Assembly: GCA_964555935.1 (NCBI GenBank)
Contig: CAZKUN010000100.1
Coordinates: forward strand, 1 to 29,689
Reading direction: 5' to 3'
Origin: CAZKUN01 sp964555935
GTDB taxonomy: Bacteria > Armatimonadota > Zipacnadia > Zipacnadales > VGFC01
Length of the DNA stretch: 29,689 bases
The notes under the pieces are model-generated. The model ran no database searches. It was not told where the DNA came from and worked only from the letters and a program-made list of their open reading frames with translations. The first letter of the stretch is position 1. Each line of letters begins with the position of its first letter. Shown here one piece after another: positions 7,464-14,530 of this stretch. Position numbers and translations under genes: made by a program.

Positions 7464-9041
7464 ATGAGATCAAAACCGGACCGCAGCGACCCGCGCGCCG
7501 AGGCCGTGGGGCAACAGGTCGAGGCCCAGGACAAACGGGTCAAGGCGCTACTCGTCATCGTCAGCCTGGCCGTCGTGGCCGCTCTGATCTACGACGGGCT
7601 CAGGGATGAGGTCTTCCCTGAATGGCGCGCCCATCAGCGCGAGTATGGCAAACTGCTCGTGGCGAAGGCCACCGATGAAGCGGAGCGAGAGGCCGCCGAC
7701 GCCTTCAAGCCGGCGGTGCGCCAGGTCGTGCTGCCCGATCGCGGCATCATCGACCGGTGTATCTCCTGCCACGTCGGGGTTGATGACCCGCGCATGAGCG
7801 ACGCCCCTCAGCCTCACACCAGCCACCCCGGGGATTACCTCAAGTGGCACCCGACGAACGAGTTTGGCTGCACCGCGTGTCACGATGGCGATGGCCGGGC
7901 TCTGACATGGGACGACGCCAGAGGCGACGAGCATTGGGACTTCCCTCTGCTGCCCGTCGGGCTGACCCAGGCTTCCTGCGGGCGCTGCCATGGCGGCGAC
8001 GACATCGCCGAATCCGGCGGGCGCCTGTTCGCCCTCGGCGAGACGCTCTACCTCACCAAGGGATGCTCGTCGTGTCACAAGATCGGCGGCCGGGGTGGGA
8101 GCATGGGGCCGGATCTGGACTCAGAGGGCCTGAAGATCCCTCAGCAACTCGACATGACCCACGTCGAGGGCCCTCACACCGTGGCCCAGTGGCTGACTGA
8201 GCACTTCGAGGACCCGCAGAGAATCGTCCCCGAGAGCCAGATGAAGCAACCGCAACTCAGCTACCACGAAACCCAGGCGTTGACGCTCTACATGCTCTCT
8301 CTCGGCGACCGGGGCTTGCCCGTCAGCGTCCTCGCGCCGTCGAAGCACAATTCGCTCTACCAACAGTCCGGCCCGCTGAACATGACAGGCGAGGAGCTGT
8401 ACGAACGCTTCTGCGCCAGTTGCCACGATACCGGCACGTACGGCCGCTACGACGAATTCTACACCAAGTTCATCCCCGCCGTCCGCGGCGCGACGTATAC
8501 GCTGGTCGCGAGCGACGAGTATGTCGACGAGAACATCCGCCGAGGCCGCCCGGGGACGCTGATGCCGGCCTGGGGCGAGACGGGCGGCGGCTTGAGCGAT
8601 GACGAAATCACCCGGATCCGCGAGTTCCTGATGGAGCCCACGGGCGGGCCCACTCACGACATGCAGGCCGGGCCGCTTGCGGGCGGTGCCGTCGGCGGTC
8701 TCACGTGGGACGCCACCCGAGGCGCCGAGGCATTCGCCCGCCATTGCGCGGCGTGCCACGGCCCCGAGGGGTCCGACGGCCCCGCGCCGGAGTTGAGCAA
8801 CGAGGTATTTCAGGAGTCCGCATCGGAAATGTTCATCTGGCTGACGATCGCCCTGGGCCGACGTAACACGGCCATGCCCAGTTTCCTCGCGCCTGACTCC
8901 GGCGGCTTGAGCGCGGCTGACATCAGCGATCTCGTCGCCCACGTCCGCACGTTTTCACCAGCGACGCCAACCGTCTCGGCCATTGACGAGGACCCGCAGG
9001 CGTCGCTTCGCACGGCTCACGATAGCAGGAGGCTACAATGA
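7464..9041 (+). CDS. Membrane-anchored hexaheme c-type cytochrome
   Basis: This is a periplasmic electron-transfer subunit of 525 residues with one N-terminal membrane helix (about residues 27-43, ALLVIVSLAVVAALIY) and six CxxCH motifs: CISCH, CTACH, CGRCH, CSSCH, CASCH and CAACH. The first three are closely spaced. The last three are spread over mono-haem-like folds, which suggests fusion of a small multihaem module with three cytochrome c domains. ATG at 7464 is 7 nt from GAGG (7453-7456); a GTG at 7458 is the alternative. It lies between cytochrome b and the molybdoenzyme, overlapping the latter by ATGA. The natural inference is that it wires Rieske/cyt b to the periplasmic catalytic subunit. 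Confidence 0.93.
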   Translation: MRSKPDRSDPRAEAVGQQVEAQDKRVKALLVIVSLAVVAALIYDGLRDEVFPEWRAHQREYGKLLVAKATDEAEREAADAFKPAVRQVVLPDRGIIDRCISCHVGVDDPRMSDAPQPHTSHPGDYLKWHPTNEFGCTACHDGDGRALTWDDARGDEHWDFPLLPVGLTQASCGRCHGGDDIAESGGRLFALGETLYLTKGCSSCHKIGGRGGSMGPDLDSEGLKIPQQLDMTHVEGPHTVAQWLTEHFEDPQRIVPESQMKQPQLSYHETQALTLYMLSLGDRGLPVSVLAPSKHNSLYQQSGPLNMTGEELYERFCASCHDTGTYGRYDEFYTKFIPAVRGATYTLVASDEYVDENIRRGRPGTLMPAWGETGGGLSDDEITRIREFLMEPTGGPTHDMQAGPLAGGAVGGLTWDATRGAEAFARHCAACHGPEGSDGPAPELSNEVFQESASEMFIWLTIALGRRNTAMPSFLAPDSGGLSAADISDLVAHVRTFSPATPTVSAIDEDPQASLRTAHDSRRLQ

Positions 9042-11893
9042 CCGAGAAACCACGTGATGGCGACGAACCGCGCGGTCTGAGCCGCCGCGAGATGCTGAAG
9101 ATCGCGGCCGGAGGGCTTGGGTTGGCCGCTCTCTTCCCCGCCGAGGCTCAGGCTCCGCTCGAGGAGTTCTCGATCGTCGATACCAATCCGCTCAAGTCGT
9201 ACCCCTACCGCGGATGGGAGAGTCTCTATCGCGAGCAGGCCTCGTGGGATCGAGTGGTGCGCTCAACCCACTCGGCCAACTGCACGGGATCATGCTCGTG
9301 GAAGGTCTACGTGAAAGACGGGATCATGCTCCGCGAGGAGCAGGCGGGCGACTACCCTCGTATCAGCGAGGACCTGCCCGATTACAACCCGCGCGGCTGC
9401 CAGAAGGGCGCGTGCTTCGTTGAGTATGTCTACGGCGCCCAGCGGCTGAAGTACCCGCTCATCCGCACCGGCGAGCGCGGCGAGGGCAAGTGGCGACGGG
9501 CGTCGTGGGACGAAGCATTGGACAAGATCGCCAACAACCTGCTCGATAACATCCACCAATACGGTCCGGACACGAACACGTTCTTCTCGGTCATCCCCGC
9601 GATGTCGCCGGTCAGTTTCTCCGGGGGCGCCCGCTTCGCCCACCTCATCGGCGGGGTCGTGTGCTCGTTCTACGACTGGTACTGCGACCTCCCGCCCGGT
9701 CAGCCCATCACGTGGGGCGTCCAGACCGAAGCGTGCGAGTGCGCGGATTGGTTCAACGCCAAGTACATCGTGCTTTGGGGCAGTAACATCAACGAGACCC
9801 GTATCCCCGACGCTCACTTCGCCTGGGAGGCGAAGTACAACGGGGCCAAGGTCGCGTGCATCTCGCCCGACTACAACAGCAGCTCGATCCACACCGACCA
9901 GTACCTTCGCATCAACCCGGGCACGGATGCCGTCCTCGCACTCGCCGTCTGCCGATACCTCATCGAGAATAACCTCCACCACGAGGACTACGTGAAGGAG
10001 CAGACGGACCTCCCGTTCCTAGTCCGCGAGGACAACCAACAGTTCCTCCGGGCCTCCGATCTCGGCATCGAGTCGGAGAAGCCCGAGGAGACGTTCTTCA
10101 TCTGGGACGCGAAGACCGACGCCCCCGTCGCCGTTCCCGGCGCCAAGGGCCACGCGGAGCAGACGCTCGACCTCGGCGAACTCGATCCCGCTCTGCGCGG
10201 CACCCGCAACGTAACGCTGTCGGATGGATCCCAATGCGCGGTCCGGCCCGTCTTTGAGCGGCTGGTCGACAGTCTCAGCGACGATGTCTACTCGATCGAG
10301 GGCGCCTCGGAGCGATGCGGAATCCCCGTCGCCGACCTGGAGGTCTTCTTCAAGGACTGGGGCGAGCGCCATCCCGCCATGATCATCCACGGCGCGGGCA
10401 CGAACCACTGGTACCACAACGATCTCATCAACCGAGCGATGATCCTGGTGGTCGCGCTGACGGGCAACGTCGGCATCAACGGCGGCGGTTTCAACCACTA
10501 CGTCGGCCAGGAGCGCATCTGGCCCGAGCACGGTTTCAAGAAGCTCACCTTCCCCCAAGGCGGCAAGAAGCAGCGCTTCCAGAACACAACGCTCTGGGTC
10601 TTCTGCCACTCAACCCAGCACGATCCTCACCTGGTCGCGGGGCAGCCGCCGGAGTACTGGATCCTGGAAGCCGTGCGCGAGGGTTGGATGCCCATCTGGC
10701 CCAAGAACGACTGGGATAGCCTGACACCCGAGCAGATGCACGACCTGCCGAGGAAGCCCCGGGCGCTCATCGTCTGGCGGGCGAACTTTCTCAACCAGGC
10801 CAAAGGCAACGAGGCGATCCTGAAGTCGCTTTGGAAAGACCTCGACCTCATCGTCAATATCAACTACCGCATGGACACGACGGCGCTCTACAGCGACATC
10901 GTCCTGCCGGCGGCGAGTTACTACGAGAAGACGGACCTCAACTCCACCGACTGCCACACGTACATTCACCCATTCGGCAAGGTCCTTGACCCGCTGTATG
11001 AGTCGAAGACCGACTGGGACGTGTTCAAGGCGCTCGTCAAGAAGGTCCAGGAGGTCGCGGTCGCGCGTGGCCTGGCGGAATACAACGACGAGGACCTCGA
11101 CTGGGAGCGCGACTTCAGCACGCTCTACGCCGATTGGACCGCGAACGGCGAGCTGGAGACCGACGAGCAAGCCTGCAACTTCATCCTCGCCAACTCCGCG
11201 GAAACGAAGGGGATGACATACCACAGCATCCAGGAACAGCCCCAGCGCTTCGTCGGCATCGACCACGATGCCTGGACGGGTGAGATCGAGGACGAGAGGG
11301 CCTACACGCCATTCACGGATCACACAGAGCGCAAGATCCCGTGGCGGACGCTCACCGGGAGGCAGCAGTTCTACATCGACCACCCGTGGTACGTGAAGTT
11401 CGGCGAAGAACTCCCGGTCCACATGGAGCCTCAGGACGACCCGGACTACCCGCTCTACTGGAACACGCCGCACGGACGCTGGTCGATCCACTCCACGTGG
11501 CGCGACAACCGTTACATGCTGCGGCTGCAGCGCGGCATCCCGGTCGTCTACATCAGCGCCGAGGAAGCCATTGCGCGCAATATCGCCGACAACGATTGGG
11601 TCCGCATCTACAACGGCGAGGGTGAGGCGGTCGTCAAGTGCAAGATCCGCCCCGGCGAGAAGATCGGACGCATCACGATGTACCACGGCTGGGAGAAGTA
11701 CATGGGCTTCCAGAAGGGCAGTTGGCAGTCTCTCACTTACGTGAAGGTCAAGCCGACCCAGCTCGTCGGGTATGGGCACTTGAAATTCAAGCTCAACTAC
11801 TGGGGCCCAACCGGCAACAACCGCGACATCAAGGTCGAGATTGAGAAATACACCGGCCCGACCTTCGAGTTTGAAGAGTCGCAGGCGACATAA
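9038..11893 (+). CDS. Tat-exported type II DMSO-reductase-family molybdoenzyme, NarG-like catalytic subunit
   Basis: This is a periplasmic bis-MGD oxidoreductase of 951 residues. GGAGG at 9029-9033 supports the ATG at 9038. A twin-arginine leader SRREMLKIAAGGLGLAALFP (residues 15-34) marks export as a folded enzyme. The FS0 cluster is H78-x3-C82-x3-C86 with C121. The Mo-ligand aspartate is D213 in FYDWYCDLPPG. The C-terminal part (HGRWSIHSTWRDN, YYGP-like NYWGPTGNNRD) is the MGD-binding domain. These features place it with periplasmic NarG/NxrA, chlorate, selenate, dimethylsulfide and ethylbenzene enzymes, not with DmsA or NapA. Gamma and chaperone genes downstream agree. The substrate cannot be assigned. 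Context with Rieske/cyt b recalls the haloarchaeal exported nitrate reductase. Confidence 0.92.
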   Translation: MTEKPRDGDEPRGLSRREMLKIAAGGLGLAALFPAEAQAPLEEFSIVDTNPLKSYPYRGWESLYREQASWDRVVRSTHSANCTGSCSWKVYVKDGIMLREEQAGDYPRISEDLPDYNPRGCQKGACFVEYVYGAQRLKYPLIRTGERGEGKWRRASWDEALDKIANNLLDNIHQYGPDTNTFFSVIPAMSPVSFSGGARFAHLIGGVVCSFYDWYCDLPPGQPITWGVQTEACECADWFNAKYIVLWGSNINETRIPDAHFAWEAKYNGAKVACISPDYNSSSIHTDQYLRINPGTDAVLALAVCRYLIENNLHHEDYVKEQTDLPFLVREDNQQFLRASDLGIESEKPEETFFIWDAKTDAPVAVPGAKGHAEQTLDLGELDPALRGTRNVTLSDGSQCAVRPVFERLVDSLSDDVYSIEGASERCGIPVADLEVFFKDWGERHPAMIIHGAGTNHWYHNDLINRAMILVVALTGNVGINGGGFNHYVGQERIWPEHGFKKLTFPQGGKKQRFQNTTLWVFCHSTQHDPHLVAGQPPEYWILEAVREGWMPIWPKNDWDSLTPEQMHDLPRKPRALIVWRANFLNQAKGNEAILKSLWKDLDLIVNINYRMDTTALYSDIVLPAASYYEKTDLNSTDCHTYIHPFGKVLDPLYESKTDWDVFKALVKKVQEVAVARGLAEYNDEDLDWERDFSTLYADWTANGELETDEQACNFILANSAETKGMTYHSIQEQPQRFVGIDHDAWTGEIEDERAYTPFTDHTERKIPWRTLTGRQQFYIDHPWYVKFGEELPVHMEPQDDPDYPLYWNTPHGRWSIHSTWRDNRYMLRLQRGIPVVYISAEEAIARNIADNDWVRIYNGEGEAVVKCKIRPGEKIGRITMYHGWEKYMGFQKGSWQSLTYVKVKPTQLVGYGHLKFKLNYWGPTGNNRDIKVEIEKYTGPTFEFEESQAT

Positions 11894-11894
11894 A

Positions 11895-11951
11895 GCAGTT
11901 CCCGTGCCAGCGGCTCTCCAGAGCCGCTGGTCGTAGGCAGTTCCCGTACCA
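11895..11951. repeat. Intra-operon hairpin (11907-11930) flanked by a short direct repeat
   Basis: In the 96-bp gap between the catalytic and Fe-S subunit genes lies a perfect hairpin with 11-bp arms (CCAGCGGCTCT and AGAGCCGCTGG) around CC, 24 nt in all. The preceding GCAGTTCCCGTGCCA is repeated as GCAGTTCCCGTACCA at 11937, 42 bp further on. No T-run follows, so transcription is not expected to end here. The hairpin may stabilise or process the mRNA between the two subunits, or may simply be a REP-type insertion. Confidence 0.8.
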
Positions 11952-11989
11952 ACTGGCGCCGCCTCTAACCGGCCCCGAGGGACAAGCAA

Positions 11990-13066
11990 ATGGCGAAAAA
12001 TCAGTACGCGATGGTACTGGATCTCAACAAGTGCATTGGATGCCACACGTGCACGTTGGGCTGCAAGAAGCAGTGGACCGACGAAGATGGCATGACGTAC
12101 ATGTACTGGAACAACGTTGAGACCCATCCCGGCGAGGGCTACCCGCGCAACTGGCATACGACAGGCGGCGGCTTTTCTGCCAAAAGGCATCTGACGCCGT
12201 CTCCCCTGCCGTCGAAAGAAGACTACGGCGACGCGCTCGAGTACGACTACGGGCAGCGGCTGTACGGCGGCAAGAAGAAGCCCGTCATGCCTCATCGCCT
12301 GCCCAAATACGGGCCCAACTGGGACGAGGATGTTGGCGGCGAAGACAACGAGAACCCGCACTACCAGTACATCCCGCGGCTCTGCAACCACTGCACGCAC
12401 CCGGCGTGCCTTGAGGCCTGCCCTCGCAAGGCCATCTACAAGCGCGAGGAAGACGGCATCGTCCTCATCGACCAGGAGCGCTGCCGGGGGTATCGCCACT
12501 GCATCAAGGCCTGCCCATACAAGAAGATCTACTTCAACGAGGTCACCCGCACAAGCCAGAAATGCGTCTTCTGCTACCCGCGTCTCGAGCAAGGCCGCGT
12601 CAATGCTTGCGCCGGGCAGTGTCCCGGACGCATCCGGTTCGTGGGGCTTCTGAACGACCGCGAAGGGCCCGTGCATAAGCTCGTCAGGAAGCACCATGTC
12701 GCGCTGCCGCTGCTCCCGGACAAGGGAACCCATCCGAACGTCTTCTACGTGCCGCCGATCAACCCGCCCAAACGCGGCCAGCCCGGCGATAGCACCCTCG
12801 AGGACCCGCGATTCCCGATCGAGTATCTGGAGCGCATGTTCGGCCCTGAGGTGAAGCGGGTGATCAAGCTCGTCGAGGATGAACTCCGCCGCGCCCAAGC
12901 CGGCGAGACGAGCGAAGTGTTGCAGCTACTGATCGGGCGAGACAGCGACGTGCGATTCCGCTTGCGACCCGACATCGCCACCGAGGCGGCCGGCGCAAAC
13001 ACCGGCGGGCCCGAATTGACGCTGCTCGGGACGCCAGGCGATGGGACCGAGACGGCCGAATCCTGA
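11990..13066 (+). CDS. NarH-like iron-sulfur (beta) subunit with four clusters
   Basis: This is the electron-transfer subunit that partners the Tat-exported molybdoenzyme. It has 358 residues. Four cysteine groups are visible: C15-x2-C18-x2-C21-x3-C25; C132-x2-C135-x4-C140-x3-C144; C165-x2-Y168-x2-C171-x3-C175; C192-x2-C195-x11-C207-x3-C211. The Tyr in the third group, where NarH has Trp, predicts one [3Fe-4S] and three [4Fe-4S] clusters, as in the type II DMSO reductase family. It has no signal peptide of its own, so it presumably travels through the Tat pore bound to the catalytic subunit. The start is preceded by GAGGGA. The acidic, low-complexity C-terminus after about residue 320 is not typical of the core fold. 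Confidence 0.94.
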   Translation: MAKNQYAMVLDLNKCIGCHTCTLGCKKQWTDEDGMTYMYWNNVETHPGEGYPRNWHTTGGGFSAKRHLTPSPLPSKEDYGDALEYDYGQRLYGGKKKPVMPHRLPKYGPNWDEDVGGEDNENPHYQYIPRLCNHCTHPACLEACPRKAIYKREEDGIVLIDQERCRGYRHCIKACPYKKIYFNEVTRTSQKCVFCYPRLEQGRVNACAGQCPGRIRFVGLLNDREGPVHKLVRKHHVALPLLPDKGTHPNVFYVPPINPPKRGQPGDSTLEDPRFPIEYLERMFGPEVKRVIKLVEDELRRAQAGETSEVLQLLIGRDSDVRFRLRPDIATEAAGANTGGPELTLLGTPGDGTETAES

Positions 13067-13094
13067 CGCGGGCCGAGCAAATGGGGAGAGCATC

Positions 13095-13835
13095 ATGAAA
13101 CTCATTCGGATTACGGGTGCCGCGGCCATTCTCCTCGGCATCATCTGCGTGGTTCGCGGCGATACCACGACCACCGCCGGCGTGAAGCCGCTGGTAACAG
13201 CATCGCTGCCCGCGGGGATAGCCGCCACCGACGTCGCTAATCCCGCGCACGCCGCTTGGGAAGACATCGAGGCCACGCCCATCCACGTCAACCGGACGCC
13301 GCCGCTGTACTCCGATGACAAGAATGACGATGGCGAGAGGCCGACGGTTACGGCCAAGGCGGGGAGGCTGGCTGACGGCCAGGTGGTGGTGCTCATCCAC
13401 TGGACCGACGCCGACGCCAACATCGCCCCCGACCCCAAAGCCTACGCCGACGCGGGTGAGGAGCACGTCTACCAAGAGCATTCTGAGAGCGTCGACGAAT
13501 TCGCCGACGCCGCCTGCGCAATGGTGCCCCGTGAGCGCGCCCCCCACAGATCGTATCCATCGATCATGATGGGCGATGGCACGGACCCCGTCGACCTCTA
13601 CTTCTGGCAAGCCGGCGTGGGGTTTGCCGTGCTCAAGGCCGCTGGAATGGCGACCGTCGAGAGCACCGACACGGACCCCGTGGGCAAGGCCGCGCGCGAT
13701 GCGGACGGCTGGACGTGCGTCATGCTCATCGGCGACGCGCCGCCACAGACACCGGTCTGTTTCGGCGTGTGGGATGGCGCCAAGGAGCACCGCGACGGTC
13801 TCAAGTTCTTCAGCCTGTGGTACGAGGTGCAGTGA
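13095..13835 (+). CDS. Exported haem-b gamma subunit (ethylbenzene-dehydrogenase-related family)
   Basis: This is a periplasmic haem b subunit taking or giving electrons at the Fe-S subunit. It has 246 residues. GGGGAG at 13083-13088 sets the ATG at 13095, which gives a Sec signal peptide (MKLIRITGAAAILLGIICVV, cleaved near VRG/D). The pattern AAWEDIEATPIHV, a strand with LADGQVVVLIHWTDAD, DEFADAACAMVP and a later YFWQAGVG matches the EbdC/DdhC/SerC-like haem-binding domain (PF09459). In that family Met and Lys ligate the haem, but I cannot place both with certainty here. The stop overlaps the next start by one base (TGATG). Presence of this subunit supports a periplasmic enzyme and not a NarI-type membrane anchor. 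Confidence 0.83.
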   Translation: MKLIRITGAAAILLGIICVVRGDTTTTAGVKPLVTASLPAGIAATDVANPAHAAWEDIEATPIHVNRTPPLYSDDKNDDGERPTVTAKAGRLADGQVVVLIHWTDADANIAPDPKAYADAGEEHVYQEHSESVDEFADAACAMVPRERAPHRSYPSIMMGDGTDPVDLYFWQAGVGFAVLKAAGMATVESTDTDPVGKAARDADGWTCVMLIGDAPPQTPVCFGVWDGAKEHRDGLKFFSLWYEVQ

Positions 13836-14437
13836 TGGTCTCCCCAACCGGGCGAGACCCGGAAACGAACGCGACGCTGCTGGAGGAGGCCGCCGTATGG
13901 CGATTCCTTCACGACCTCTTCCGCGGCCCGAGCGAGTCGCAGTGGGCGTGGCTCAACGAAGAATCGGTTGGCCAGGCGTGGGAGTTGCTAGCCACGGCCA
14001 CGGGCCAGACACCATCGGAGCTGCCTCGCCCGGGCGACTATGCCGAGTACGAGACGAGCTATCTGTCCGCGTTCGAGGTCGGCGTGCCATGTCCCCCATG
14101 TCCTCTGGTCGAGTCCCACTGGATGCGCGCGGAGCCCGTCCCGCAGATCCTCCACGAGAACGTCCTCTTCTACCGACAGTTCGGGCTTGAGTTGAAGTCA
14201 GCGCAAGGCGAGACGGCGGATCACCTCCGCCACCAACTCGAGTTCCTCGCGCATCTCTGCACGTCGGAGGCCAACGCCGCCGACGACGAGTCCGCCGAGC
14301 AGATCAGTCGCGGCCGATCGGACTTCCTCGACCGGCGCGTGCGGCCCTGGATCGCCATCGCGGCCGAAGCCGCCGGCGAAGTCTTCCCCGACGCGTGGCC
14401 TAGCCAATGGATGGCCCTGCTTGCCGCGTGGGTCTAG
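13835..14437 (+). CDS. TorD/NarJ-type molybdoenzyme assembly chaperone
   Basis: This is a cytoplasmic chaperone of 200 residues, expected to hold the apo-catalytic subunit, shield its Tat leader and assist cofactor insertion before export. It is all-alpha in appearance. It carries the family pattern ATLLEEAAVWRFLHDLFRGP at the N-terminus and a central EYETSYLSAFEVG segment (the E-Y-x-x-L/F-F-like signature). HENVLFYRQFGLEL, DHLRHQLEFLAHLC and a C-terminal WIAIAAEAAGEVFPDAW follow. Translation is coupled to the gamma subunit through TGATG. It is the last gene of the respiratory operon, with a 93-bp gap to the next start. Confidence 0.85.
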   Translation: MVSPTGRDPETNATLLEEAAVWRFLHDLFRGPSESQWAWLNEESVGQAWELLATATGQTPSELPRPGDYAEYETSYLSAFEVGVPCPPCPLVESHWMRAEPVPQILHENVLFYRQFGLELKSAQGETADHLRHQLEFLAHLCTSEANAADDESAEQISRGRSDFLDRRVRPWIAIAAEAAGEVFPDAWPSQWMALLAAWV

Positions 14438-14493
14438 GCCAAACCACTTCTCATCAACCCGGCAGAAGGATGCTGGCCCGCAGTGGATCAATT

Positions 14494-14520
14494 ACCCTCC
14501 TTCGTAACTCAACGGAGGGT
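14494..14520 (+). promoter_or_regulatory. Hairpin that would mask the Shine-Dalgarno of the next gene
   Basis: ACCCTCC (14494-14500) can pair with GGAGGGT (14514-14520) across a 13-nt loop. The second arm is the Shine-Dalgarno sequence for the ATG at 14531, 11 nt away. Pairing would hide it. The same hairpin could also mark the end of the preceding operon, but no T-run follows. Confidence 0.4.
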
Positions 14521-14530
14521 GGCAACCCGC

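Noticed and set aside
10610..12898. 762-codon open frame on the minus strand
   Set aside because: It lies antisense to the catalytic and Fe-S subunit genes, whose families are unmistakable. Its translation is Val/Leu/Arg-rich with no domain. It is a high-GC shadow.
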